From: Betaproteobacteria bacterium
GTDB taxonomy: Bacteria > Pseudomonadota > Gammaproteobacteria > Burkholderiales > SG8-39
NCBI GenBank assembly: GCA_011391185.1
Contig: JAABRB010000076.1
Span: 1-11,873, forward strand
Direction: 5' to 3'
DNA: 11,873 nt
Below, piece after piece: positions 1 to 5,773 of the stretch. Position 1 is the stretch's first letter. Every line of letters starts with the position of its first letter. The translations under genes were made by a program, and so were the position numbers. The notes under the pieces were generated by a model. It saw only the letters and a list, made by a program, of their open reading frames with translations. It ran no database searches and was not told where the DNA came from.

Positions 1-18
1 GGAGGGGAGGAAGAAAGT

Positions 19-55
19 CCCCTCCTTTCCAAGGAGGGGTCCGGCCGCAGGCCGG
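19..55. repeat. Double-hairpin GC-rich intergenic repeat (REP-like)
   Basis: Two perfect inverted repeats stand almost back to back. CCCCTCCTT (19-27) pairs with AAGGAGGGG (31-39) across a 3-base loop. CCGGCC (41-46) pairs with GGCCGG (50-55) across GCA. A G-rich tail, ggggggtggtt, follows. This C-run hairpin, GC hairpin and GGGGTGGT tail is the general look of dispersed intergenic repeats in GC-rich bacteria. No T-tract follows, so it is not an obvious intrinsic terminator. Only one copy lies in the window, so its repetitive nature is inferred. Confidence 0.45.
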
Positions 56-93
56 GGGGTGGTTCGCGCGCGAGCGGCCGCTAGTAATGGATA

Positions 94-113
94 CTTATTT
101 TGGCTAAAATAAG
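94..113 (+). promoter_or_regulatory. Perfect palindrome, probable HipB operator overlapping the hipBA promoter
   Basis: CTTATTTTGGCTAAAATAAG is a perfect inverted repeat with 8-bp arms and a 4-base centre. It lies in a short AT-rich island 30 bases before the hipB start. TAAAAT at 105-110 lies inside the palindrome and is a good -10 candidate, so a bound repressor would block RNA polymerase. No good -35 is visible at the right spacing. HipB antitoxins are known to repress their own operon through palindromes. The assignment to this HipB is inferred from position. Confidence 0.6.
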
Positions 114-142
114 GACCACTAAATCACTTAAAGGCCACAATA

Positions 143-484
143 ATGGCCAAACAAACGAGCCTACCGGCCGCGAGTGTAGCGCATCTCGAGCGCTTCGGCG
201 GCCGTATCCGAATCGCGCGGAAGCGCCGCAGCCTGTCCGCGCAGGCGCTCGCGGAGAAGGTCGGCGTGTTCCGCAAGACCATCCAGGCGCTCGAGGCCGG
301 AAAGCCCGGCGTATCGGTTGGCCTCCTCGTCACGGTGCTCTGGGTGCTCGGCCTCGACGCCGGCTTGGCATCCCTCGCCGACCCGGACGCCGACGCGCAT
401 GGCAAAGCCCTCGAGGCGGCGCGCCGACCGAAGCGCGTCCGTACGGCCGCTGTCGCGAGAGAAGAAGATCGCCATGACTTCTGA
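143..484 (+). CDS. hipB: HipB-type XRE-family antitoxin and transcriptional repressor
   Basis: This is a 113-residue protein with a Cro/C1-type helix-turn-helix covering about residues 18-75. The core QALAEKVGVFRKTIQALEAGKP matches the usual pattern of a turn followed by a recognition helix and an E-x-G-K/R ending. A basic, probably flexible tail follows from about 90. HipB proteins neutralise the HipA kinase and repress the hipBA operon as DNA-bound dimers. AAGG at 131-134 sits 8 bases before the ATG and supports this start. The stop overlaps the hipA start by 11 bases, which is typical translational coupling. The family call rests on the HTH and on the adjacent hipA. Without hipA it would only be called an XRE regulator. 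Confidence 0.82.
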   Translation: MAKQTSLPAASVAHLERFGGRIRIARKRRSLSAQALAEKVGVFRKTIQALEAGKPGVSVGLLVTVLWVLGLDAGLASLADPDADAHGKALEAARRPKRVRTAAVAREEDRHDF

Positions 485-1745
485 GCGGGTGATCTACGTT
501 CATATCCAACTGCCCGACCCGCTCGATACGGTGCCGGCAGCGCGGCTTCGCGTCGAGGAGCTCGATGACGGGACGCGCATCGGGTATTTCCGCTACGGCG
601 ACCGCTACCTCGAGCGCGCCAACCGCGTCGAGCTCGATCCCTTCCGATTGCCGCTTGCACGGGAGACGTTCACCTTCACCAAGCTCAACGGCCTTCCCGG
701 CGCGGTGCGCGACGCGGGCCCCGATTACTGGGGACGGCTCGTCATCGAGCGCCTCCTCGGCAAGGGTCCGAACGACCTGGACGACATCGACTACCTGCTG
801 CACGGGCCGACGGATGGCGCCGGCAACCTCTCGTTCGGCCTCGACGTCGAGCCGCGCGCAGCGGAACGCCCCCACAACCGCACGCAGCAGCTCGCGGAGC
901 TGATCGCAGCCGCCGATGCAGTCCAGGACGGCCGGCCGGTGCCCCCGGAGATCCTCGAGCGGCTCGAACCGGGCACGAGCATGGGCGGTGCGCGCCCGAA
1001 GGCGAGTGTGGAACATGAGCACGCGCTGTGGCTCGCCAAGTTCCCGGAGCGCCGTGATCGCACGAACGTGCAGCGCATCGAGCACGCAACCCTCGAGCTC
1101 GCGCGCCGCGCCGGCCTGGACGCCGCCGGCACGCAGCTCGAGCGCGTGGGCGAGGACGACGTCCTGATGGTCAAGCGTTTCGATCGCGAATGGAACGGCG
1201 AGGGCTATCTTCGCCGCAGACTCGTGAGCGGGTTGACCGTACTCGACGCCGAGGAAGGCTACGTCGATCGCGGCCGCTGGTCCTACCTGCTCCTCGCAGA
1301 CGAGTTGCGCCGCTGGTCGACGCGCCCGCAGCGAGATCTGCGTGAGCTCTTTCGTCGACTGGTGTTCAACGCTTGCGTGAGCAACACCGACGACCACCCC
1401 CGGAACCACGCCCTCGTGCGGCTGGCCGATGGCTGGCGCCTCGCCCCGGCGTATGACCTGGTGCCGCAACCCGCGGTTGCGCAGGAGCGGCGCGATCTGG
1501 CGCTCGTTGCCGGCGCGCACGGGCGCGCGGCGAGTCTTCACAACATGCTATCGGCGTGCGGGCGCTTTGGACTGTCCGTCGAGGAGGCGCGCGCCGAGTT
1601 CAACGGCGTCGTAGCCGTGGTGCGGACCTGGCCGGAGGTTCTTCGTGAGCTCGGCGTGGCGGCGCGCGACATGGAAGCAATCGCGCCGGCGTTCCTCTAC
1701 GACGGATTGTTTGCCGAGACACCGCTCGCGCCTCCGCCGGCCTGA
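474..1745 (+). CDS. hipA: HipA-family serine/threonine kinase toxin
   Basis: This 423-residue protein is close in length to E. coli HipA (440). HipA toxins phosphorylate a translation factor, classically glutamyl-tRNA synthetase GltX, and cause growth arrest and persistence; HipB restrains them. Kinase landmarks are visible: the phosphate-loop segment GTSMGGARPK (167-176), including Ser169 where E. coli HipA autophosphorylates; the ATP-contacting Lys189 in LAKF; the catalytic loop NTDDHPRNH (304-312); and the metal-binding Asp328 in AYDLVP. The N-terminal subdomain (about 1-110) is present in the same chain. No motif is missing, so the toxin looks functional. ATG 474 is chosen because it lies inside the end of hipB and begins the family homology. 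Longer in-frame starts would run through the hipB coding region. The actual phosphorylation target cannot be read from the sequence. Confidence 0.9.
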   Translation: MTSERVIYVHIQLPDPLDTVPAARLRVEELDDGTRIGYFRYGDRYLERANRVELDPFRLPLARETFTFTKLNGLPGAVRDAGPDYWGRLVIERLLGKGPNDLDDIDYLLHGPTDGAGNLSFGLDVEPRAAERPHNRTQQLAELIAAADAVQDGRPVPPEILERLEPGTSMGGARPKASVEHEHALWLAKFPERRDRTNVQRIEHATLELARRAGLDAAGTQLERVGEDDVLMVKRFDREWNGEGYLRRRLVSGLTVLDAEEGYVDRGRWSYLLLADELRRWSTRPQRDLRELFRRLVFNACVSNTDDHPRNHALVRLADGWRLAPAYDLVPQPAVAQERRDLALVAGAHGRAASLHNMLSACGRFGLSVEEARAEFNGVVAVVRTWPEVLRELGVAARDMEAIAPAFLYDGLFAETPLAPPPA

Positions 1746-1784
1746 TAGGTATTGCGATCCGGGCGCCGTGCGCGCCGCTCGCCG

Positions 1785-1800
1785 GGTGACAATGGTCACC
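1785..1800. other. Small perfect palindrome after hipA
   Basis: GGTGAC (1785-1790) and GTCACC (1795-1800) form a perfect 6-bp inverted repeat around AATG, 40 bases after the hipA stop. No T-tract follows, so it is not a convincing terminator. It could be a protein-binding site or chance. Confidence 0.2.
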
Positions 1801-1881
1801 TCGCACGGCACCTCCGGTTCCTGAAGAGCCGCGATCCCGCTAGCCGCGCCGGAGTAGCTCGGGGCTCACAATTGCGCAACG

Positions 1882-1919
1882 TACTGAGCAAAAATACTCA
1901 ACACATCGAGTGAACCGTA
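1882..1919 (+). promoter_or_regulatory. Orphan copy of the DUF4143 ATPase regulatory region
   Basis: Read on the minus strand, this stretch matches 5587-5625, upstream of the intact ATPase, at 33 of 39 positions by eye, and all six differences are transitions. It keeps one arm-pair core (GTTGAGTATTTTT) and the TACGGTT end, but the palindromes are eroded. Its orientation predicts a plus-strand gene starting just after 1920, exactly where ATPase coding scraps are found. Confidence 0.7.
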
Positions 1920-2055
1920 CGCCGCTCAGCGTCGTCGTGCTCGGCTCGGCGGAGTTCGCGGCTGCGTTCAAGCCGAGGCGCAAGCCGACGATGTACCGAA
2001 GCGCATGGGACGCGCGATTGGAGTAGCCCAGCGGGCGTATCGCATCGAGGAGCGC
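1920..2055 (+). pseudogene. Highly eroded remnant of a second DUF4143-type ATPase gene
   Basis: Directly after the orphan regulatory region, short plus-strand pieces match the intact ATPase at 4390-5580 in order. Around 1926-1947 the reading PLSVVVLGSA matches its LLKVVLLGSA (residues 112-121). Around 1950-1973 the reading FAAAFKPRRK matches FAAAFKPKRK (364-373). CCGACGATG at about 1976 resembles its next GCCGACGGTG, and ATCGAGGAG near 2044 may match its GTCGAGGAG. The start codon, Walker A, Walker B and almost all of the body are gone, so at least three deletions have occurred. This is a dead gene, not a small ORF. Its right edge blends into the insertion-sequence remnant and is approximate. 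Confidence 0.65.
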
Positions 2056-2059
2056 TGCG

Positions 2060-2980
2060 GGCGATGTCCCGCTCACAGTTGAAGGTCAAGCCGGTGGCAG
2101 GAACGATTATGCGGCCTTTTTCAGTTGAGCTGCAGCAGGTCGCAGCGTACGGGTGAGCGAGAGGATGCGCTCATGACCACGCAATCGGCGAAACGCTTTT
2201 TCTGCTTCCAGGAAACCCGCGGCCACCCAACGCAGCGCCATCTGCACGTCGCGATAGCGAGTCACACGACCGCTGACACGCCGGACCACTGAATTCGGAG
2301 ACTCGATGACGTTGGTCGTCGCCAAGCAGCGCGCCAACTCGCCGGTCACGCCAAGCCGGTTGATCGTGAACAACTCCTCGAGCCCCTCGAGCAGGCTGGC
2401 GGCGGCATCGGGATGCTGGGCCTTGAGGTGTTTGGCGTGCGCTTTGAGCTTCTGGATGCCGGCATCGGCTTCGCCCTTGAGCGCTTGGAGCATCACCCAG
2501 CGGGACGGGTTGGCCTTGGCCTTGGGCAAGCGCTCGGTGAGGTTGCGGATCTTGTGAATCCTGCAGCGTTGAACGTGGGCAGCGTCACCGCAAAGTTGGT
2601 CGATCCCCGAACGCAGCGCCTTCGAGCCATCGATCGCCCATAGGCGAGGAACGTTCAAATCCACCCCGCGCTCGGCCAGCGAACCGAGCAGGTCCTTGAC
2701 CAGCTTGGCGTTCTCGCTGGATCCGGGGGCGAGTCCGAGCATGTGCTTGGCACCGGTATGGTCGACGCCGACGGCGGCGATGACGTGATGCCGGGCGACG
2801 ATGATGCCGTCAACGTAAATTGCCATCAGGTCGGTCTTGGTGAAATCACGGCTCATCAGCTTGGCCAACGCCTGAGCGCTGTCCTTGATGAAATGGCGCG
2901 ACACCGCGCTTCTGGAAATACCCATCTCGTCGGCGCAGCGGTACATCACCCGTGCGTACTTGCGGGTACTCACGTTGCAA
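2060..2980 (-). mobile_element. Remnant of an IS256-family insertion sequence
   Basis: The element keeps the 3' two-thirds of its transposase and probably one terminus in 2060-2106. The other end, with the promoter and about the first 100 codons, is missing and is replaced by the end of the HEPN remnant near 2970-2985. With only one end left, no terminal inverted repeat or target duplication can be checked, so both outer limits are approximate. It cannot move by itself. Confidence 0.65.
2107..2973 (-). CDS. IS256-family (mutator-type) transposase, N-terminally truncated
   Basis: There are 288 residues left of a protein that is usually about 400. Transposases of this family cut and join DNA ends through a DDE active site. 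The triad appears in order: Asp55 in YVDGI, Asp115 in AIDGSKA and Glu224 in NVIES. The CRIH segment (137-140) typical of the family lies between the second and third. The chain opens inside the conserved STRKYARV segment, which in full-length members follows an N-terminal DNA-binding region of about 100 residues; that region is absent. The only available start is a GTG whose last two bases form the first two of the HEPN remnant's TGA stop on the same strand. It is therefore a fusion point rather than a natural start. The open frame is otherwise undamaged, but the protein is expected to be non-functional. Confidence 0.85.
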   Translation of the reverse strand: MSTRKYARVMYRCADEMGISRSAVSRHFIKDSAQALAKLMSRDFTKTDLMAIYVDGIIVARHHVIAAVGVDHTGAKHMLGLAPGSSENAKLVKDLLGSLAERGVDLNVPRLWAIDGSKALRSGIDQLCGDAAHVQRCRIHKIRNLTERLPKAKANPSRWVMLQALKGEADAGIQKLKAHAKHLKAQHPDAAASLLEGLEELFTINRLGVTGELARCLATTNVIESPNSVVRRVSGRVTRYRDVQMALRWVAAGFLEAEKAFRRLRGHERILSLTRTLRPAAAQLKKAA

Positions 2981-3128
2981 GCAGCGCGGAGATCGCCTTT
3001 GCGAAGGCCGCGAAGTCGTCGACATGCTCGTGCGCAATGCGATGGACGATCGACCAGTCGACCTCGGTCACCCGGGCGACGCAGCGCCGCAAGGCGGCGA
3101 GCTTCTCTTCGATCAGGCGCGGATCCAT
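2970..3128 (-). pseudogene. HEPN (DUF86/HepT-type) toxin with its catalytic core deleted
   Basis: This is an open frame of 52 residues. Residues 1-20 (MDPRLIEEKLAALRRCVARV) match the N-terminal helix of DUF86/HepT-type HEPN ribonucleases. Residues 22-48, from EVDWSIVH to FAKAIS, match the C-terminal helix that normally follows the catalytic region. Family members are usually about 115-145 residues. The missing middle, roughly 75-80 residues, contains the R-x(4-6)-H ribonuclease motif. The join lies near 3060-3072 and keeps the frame. The start overlaps the MNT gene by 16 bases and has GAGG 8 bases upstream, as in an intact operon. The stop sits at the insertion-sequence junction. I infer that this toxin is dead. 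The family assignment rests on recalled family patterns, not on a search. Confidence 0.7.
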
Positions 3129-3505
3129 CGCCTGCGCTGAGCCTCGAGGATGCGCCGCCGGTACGGCGCGCGGTCCGCCTCGTCGTAGATCGCCCGCCTG
3201 ATCAGCTCGGCGTAGAGCGCAGTGTCGCGGCGGACGATCAGCCGACCGGTGGAAAGGACACGGCTGAGCAGAGTCCCCGTCGCCGTCGCGAGGTCCACCA
3301 GATCGATCGGGCGGCCCGTCGCCTGTGCGAGCGCATGCACGAGGTCGGCCTTCTCGTCGGCGAAGAGCGGCCGCGCGGCGGCGACAGCAAGGTCGAGGTC
3401 GCTGTCGGGCGTCTCGCGTCCGGCCGCGATCGACCCGAATGCGATCGCGAGCCGGATCTCCGGCCGGCTTGCGATGCATCGCCTGATGTCGTCCTCGTGT
3501 TGCAT
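3113..3505 (-). CDS. MNT-family nucleotidyltransferase antitoxin (MntA-like)
   Basis: A 130-residue protein with the minimal nucleotidyltransferase signature: Gly24-Ser25, then exactly ten residues, then Asp36-x-Asp38 (FGSIAAG...DSDLDL). A further acidic candidate is Asp68 or Asp71 in PIDLVDL. In characterised HEPN-MNT modules the MNT protein neutralises the HEPN ribonuclease, in some cases by adding AMP to a tyrosine next to its catalytic histidine. Catalytic residues and length look normal. ATG 3505 is preferred over the longer GTG start at 3613 because family homology begins here. An AAGGAG lies 12 bases upstream, a little long. The downstream partner overlaps by 16 bases but has lost its core, so this antitoxin appears to have no active local target. 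Confidence 0.85.
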   Translation of the reverse strand: MQHEDDIRRCIASRPEIRLAIAFGSIAAGRETPDSDLDLAVAAARPLFADEKADLVHALAQATGRPIDLVDLATATGTLLSRVLSTGRLIVRRDTALYAELIRRAIYDEADRAPYRRRILEAQRRRWIRA

Positions 3506-3912
3506 GTTGTGAAAGCGCTCCTTGATCGACTGCGCCTGCGGATTATCGGCCTCGCGCACAGGTGGGGTCAAACCTCTCGCTCCCTTCCTCATGGAACACC
3601 GCCGCCGGGTCACGCACTGCTCTGCTCCCCTCGTCCGAACGCGCGCCGAGGACTGAAGCGCACAGCTCCGATGTGTATGTCCGCGACATGCTTACACACC
3701 AGCCCCAAGCGGAAAGGCCCGCCCCTTGTCGTCCGCGGGCACCCCGTAGACGGCCGACTTCGGCCCGAGGCCGCGCGCACGGACGGCGGTTTGCCGGGCC
3801 GCACGGTAGGCAGGCGGCCGCGCGTGCCGGATCAGCCGCGACCTCTACCGCCACCTCCATCGGGAATCCTGGTCGAGTCTGCGCGAGCGCGGCCAAGCCC
3901 GGATTTCGCGTC
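3506..3912. other. 407-base region with no supportable gene
   Basis: All six frames here are open for moderate lengths because of the high GC content, but none has a start with a ribosome site or recognisable protein similarity. The most coding-like stretch is minus-strand 3844-3692: 50 codons ending in TAA, with mostly G/C third positions and a C-terminal reading of KSAVYGVPADDKGRAFPLG. It has no ATG and may be the tail of a lost gene. The upstream region of the MNT gene lies at the left edge. Confidence 0.4.
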
Positions 3913-4230
3913 TCACCACCACGCCCAGTTCGCGCTGTGCCGGTGTCGAACGTCGAATACCGAGTCGTAGTCGGGATCGTCGAGCCAGCGGCGCAGCTGT
4001 CTCGCGATCAGCGCGCGCTGCCGATGCTCGAAGACGCGCCGATACCAGCGCGGCGCAGTGCTTCTCAGCGTCCAAAAAGCGTCGGAGTGAAAACGGGCGA
4101 CCGCACGTCGTCCTTCCTTTGAGCGTGGATCGACGAAGAACGGAACCAGGACGCCGTCGACCCAGCGAGAGTCGTGCAGCACCCAAGCATAAGCGTGGCG
4201 CTGGCCGCGGCGGCGATACGTGCGGGACAT
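3913..4230 (-). CDS. Small basic protein of unknown function, SRTYRR N-terminus
   Basis: A 105-residue protein rich in Arg, Trp, Tyr and His with no membrane segment or signal peptide. It starts MSRTYRRRGQRHAYAW, has a central ARFHSD segment, then an Arg-rich helix (RQRALIARQLRRWL) and an aromatic end (NWAWW). I cannot assign a function. The SRTYRR start together with a central H/R-SD and a basic C-terminal helix resembles short phage-associated hypothetical proteins I recall, but no search backs this. Expression evidence is unusually good: a -35/-10 pair at 4300-4329, and AAGGAGG at 4238-4244 placed 7 bases before the ATG. It points the same way as the ATPase gene upstream, with 159 bases between them, but has its own promoter. 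Nucleic-acid binding is a guess from its charge. Confidence 0.72.
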   Translation of the reverse strand: MSRTYRRRGQRHAYAWVLHDSRWVDGVLVPFFVDPRSKEGRRAVARFHSDAFWTLRSTAPRWYRRVFEHRQRALIARQLRRWLDDPDYDSVFDVRHRHSANWAWW

Positions 4231-4237
4231 GACGAAG

Positions 4238-4244
4238 CCTCCTT
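4238..4244 (-). promoter_or_regulatory. Perfect Shine-Dalgarno of the small basic protein
   Basis: On the minus strand this is AAGGAGG, 7 bases before the ATG at 4230. It is one of the strongest ribosome sites in the window, and it fixes the start of that gene. Confidence 0.75.
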
Positions 4245-4254
4245 TTCGGAATAG

Positions 4255-4277
4255 CTACGTCATGGGTTCGCTCCTTT
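4255..4277 (-). promoter_or_regulatory. Leader minigene Met-Thr-stop with its own ribosome site
   Basis: On the minus strand, AAAGGAG (4277-4271) is followed after 7 bases by ATG ACG TAG (4263-4255). This two-codon reading frame lies between the promoter and the main gene. Its stop is 24 bases before the main ATG, so ribosomes could reinitiate or be held there. It may instead be an old, abandoned start. The site is directly visible; the regulatory role is inferred. Confidence 0.4.
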
Positions 4278-4299
4278 CCCGCTACGTTTGAGGTTCGCG

Positions 4300-4329
4300 A
4301 TTCTATCCCGCGATGGTCTGCTGTCCCAA
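4300..4329 (-). promoter_or_regulatory. Sigma-70-type promoter for the small basic protein
   Basis: On the minus strand, TTGGGA (4329-4324) and TAGAAT (4305-4300) are separated by 18 bases. The matches to consensus are 4 of 6 and 5 of 6. Transcription would begin near 4293 and give a leader of about 60 bases that carries the minigene. Confidence 0.5.
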
Positions 4330-4389
4330 ACGGTCGACGCCGAGGCTAGGACAAACACCCGCGCGCTGGTGGTCGCGACCCGACTTCGA

Positions 4390-5580
4390 TCAGCGTATCC
4401 AATGTTCCACCGGCCGTCTCAGAAACTCCTCGACGGCGACACCGTCGGCCCCGACGAGGAGCTTGCGCTTCGGTTTGAAGGCGGCCGCGAACGCCTGCAT
4501 GCCCGTGGGGACCTCGCGCGCGCGGCCGGTTTTCACCTCGATTGCCGTGAGAAGCTTGCCGCTCCGCACGACGAAGTCCACTTCGTGGTTGCGCTCGCGC
4601 CAGTAGTAGAGCTCGCACGTGCCGGATGTCGCGGCGTTGGCGAGGTCGGCACCCACGGCCGATTCGACGAGGCGCCCCCACAGCGCCGGGTCGGCGTGCG
4701 CCTCCTCGAGCGTGAGCCCCGAGGGCGCGGTCATCAATGCGGTGTTGAGCACCTGCAGCTTGGGGCTCGACCCGCGCTGCCGCGCCGTGGCGCCCGCGTA
4801 CTTCTGCAGCCCGGTGAGCATCCCCGCCCCGGATAGCAGTTCGAGATAGTGCGCGAGGGTCGTCGCGTTTCCGGCGTCCTGCAGCTGGCCGAGCATCTTG
4901 GTGTAGGAGAGCACCTGGCCCGAATAGCGGCAGCCGAGCTCGAAGAGCCGCCGCAGGAGCACCGGCTTGTCCACGCGGGTGAGGAGCAGGACATCGCGCG
5001 AGATCGTGGTCTCGACGAGCGAGTCCATGATGTATCGCGCCCAGCGAGCGGGATCGGCCACAAGCGGCGCAGCGCCGGGATACCCGCCATAGAAAATGTA
5101 GCGATCGACGTCCCAGTCGAAGGCATCCAGCATTTCCGCGTACGACCAGTGGGGAAGATGCAGAACCTCGAAGCGACCGGCCAGGCTCTCGGTCAGGCCC
5201 CGCTGCACGAGAAGCGGTGCCGAGCCGAGGAGGACGACCTTGAGCAATGTGCCCGCCGCGGTGTCTTCGTCCCAGAGGCGCTTCACCGCCTCGGACCAGT
5301 GCGGGATCTTCTGGACTTCGTCGAGCACCAGCACGGCACCGGTGCGACCGGCATCGCGCGCCGCGAGTCGCGCGGCCGTCCACTGCTGCTCGATCCACTC
5401 GCCGCCGCGAAGCGTCGGCTCGTCCGCGCTCGCGTAGCGCACGGGGCGCCCGGAAGCATCGGCGACCTGGCGAACCAGCGTCGTCTTGCCGACCTGGCGC
5501 GGCCCGGTCACCGCCTGCAGAAAGCGACGGGGCTCGGCGAGGCGGCGCGCAAGCGTCGCGGCCTGGGGGCGAGTGTACAT
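4390..5580 (-). CDS. AAA-type ATP-binding protein with C-terminal DUF4143 nuclease-like domain
   Basis: A 396-residue protein of the ATPase-plus-DUF4143 family. The N-terminal AAA domain has Walker A GPRQVGKTT (26-34), Walker B VLVLDEVQ with Asp87-Glu88, a sensor-like VVLLGSAP (115-122) and the ESLAGR arginine segment (131-136). Residues about 190-270 form the helical linker. The DUF4143 end carries a PD-(D/E)xK-like arrangement: YYWRERNHEVDF with Asp335, then IEVK with Glu348 and Lys350. Length and motifs are complete, so the gene looks functional. The family is widespread and often mobile, and its cellular role is not established. The MYTRPQ start is usual for the family. The next 55 bases upstream hold two palindromes, which point to specific control, possibly by the protein itself. 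A broken second copy lies at 1882-2055. Confidence 0.9.
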   Translation of the reverse strand: MYTRPQAATLARRLAEPRRFLQAVTGPRQVGKTTLVRQVADASGRPVRYASADEPTLRGGEWIEQQWTAARLAARDAGRTGAVLVLDEVQKIPHWSEAVKRLWDEDTAAGTLLKVVLLGSAPLLVQRGLTESLAGRFEVLHLPHWSYAEMLDAFDWDVDRYIFYGGYPGAAPLVADPARWARYIMDSLVETTISRDVLLLTRVDKPVLLRRLFELGCRYSGQVLSYTKMLGQLQDAGNATTLAHYLELLSGAGMLTGLQKYAGATARQRGSSPKLQVLNTALMTAPSGLTLEEAHADPALWGRLVESAVGADLANAATSGTCELYYWRERNHEVDFVVRSGKLLTAIEVKTGRAREVPTGMQAFAAAFKPKRKLLVGADGVAVEEFLRRPVEHWIR

Positions 5581-5591
5581 GGCCTCTACGG

Positions 5592-5635
5592 TTTACTCAA
5601 TACGTTGAGTATTTTTACTCAATACCATGAGTAAA
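5592..5635 (-). promoter_or_regulatory. Tandem palindromic operator of the ATPase gene
   Basis: Two related 16-bp palindromes lie 22 bp apart, about two helical turns. ACTCAATACGTTGAGT (5595-5610) has perfect 6-bp arms. ACTCAATACCATGAGT (5617-5632) has perfect 5-bp arms. A third, outer symmetry pairs TTTACTCA (5592-5599) with TGAGTAAA (5628-5635). The AT-rich block is the only one in the neighbourhood and ends 11 bases before the ATG, so it must contain the promoter. The spacing suggests cooperative binding of a dimeric regulator on one DNA face. Confidence 0.7.
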
Positions 5636-5773
5636 TGCAAGCGCGCAAGTTCCCGATCGTCCCTCAGCGGCATGCGGATGCCGAGCCTGCTGTTGCTGAT
5701 CTGGTGGGCGCGGCCGCCGTTCACATCAAGGGCGGGGCGTTGAGGTGCCCGGAGCGCCGAGAAGAAAGGCCTA

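Noticed and set aside
330..1541. 403-codon minus-strand frame opposite hipA
   Set aside because: Antisense shadow of hipA; the kinase motifs are on the plus strand.
1761..1776. GGCGC/GCGCC hairpin as a hipA terminator
   Set aside because: Only a 5-bp stem and no T-tract.
1840..2076. 78-codon minus-strand frame before the IS remnant
   Set aside because: It reads through the orphan ATPase operator in the antisense direction, and an equivalent antisense reading (RFT-x-YVEYF-like) exists at the live operator, so it is explained by that DNA match and not by a protein.
3671..3700. A second MSRTY opening on the minus strand near 3685, like that of the 3913-4230 gene
   Set aside because: Only five residues agree, there is no ribosome site and nothing after them matches, so I treat it as chance.
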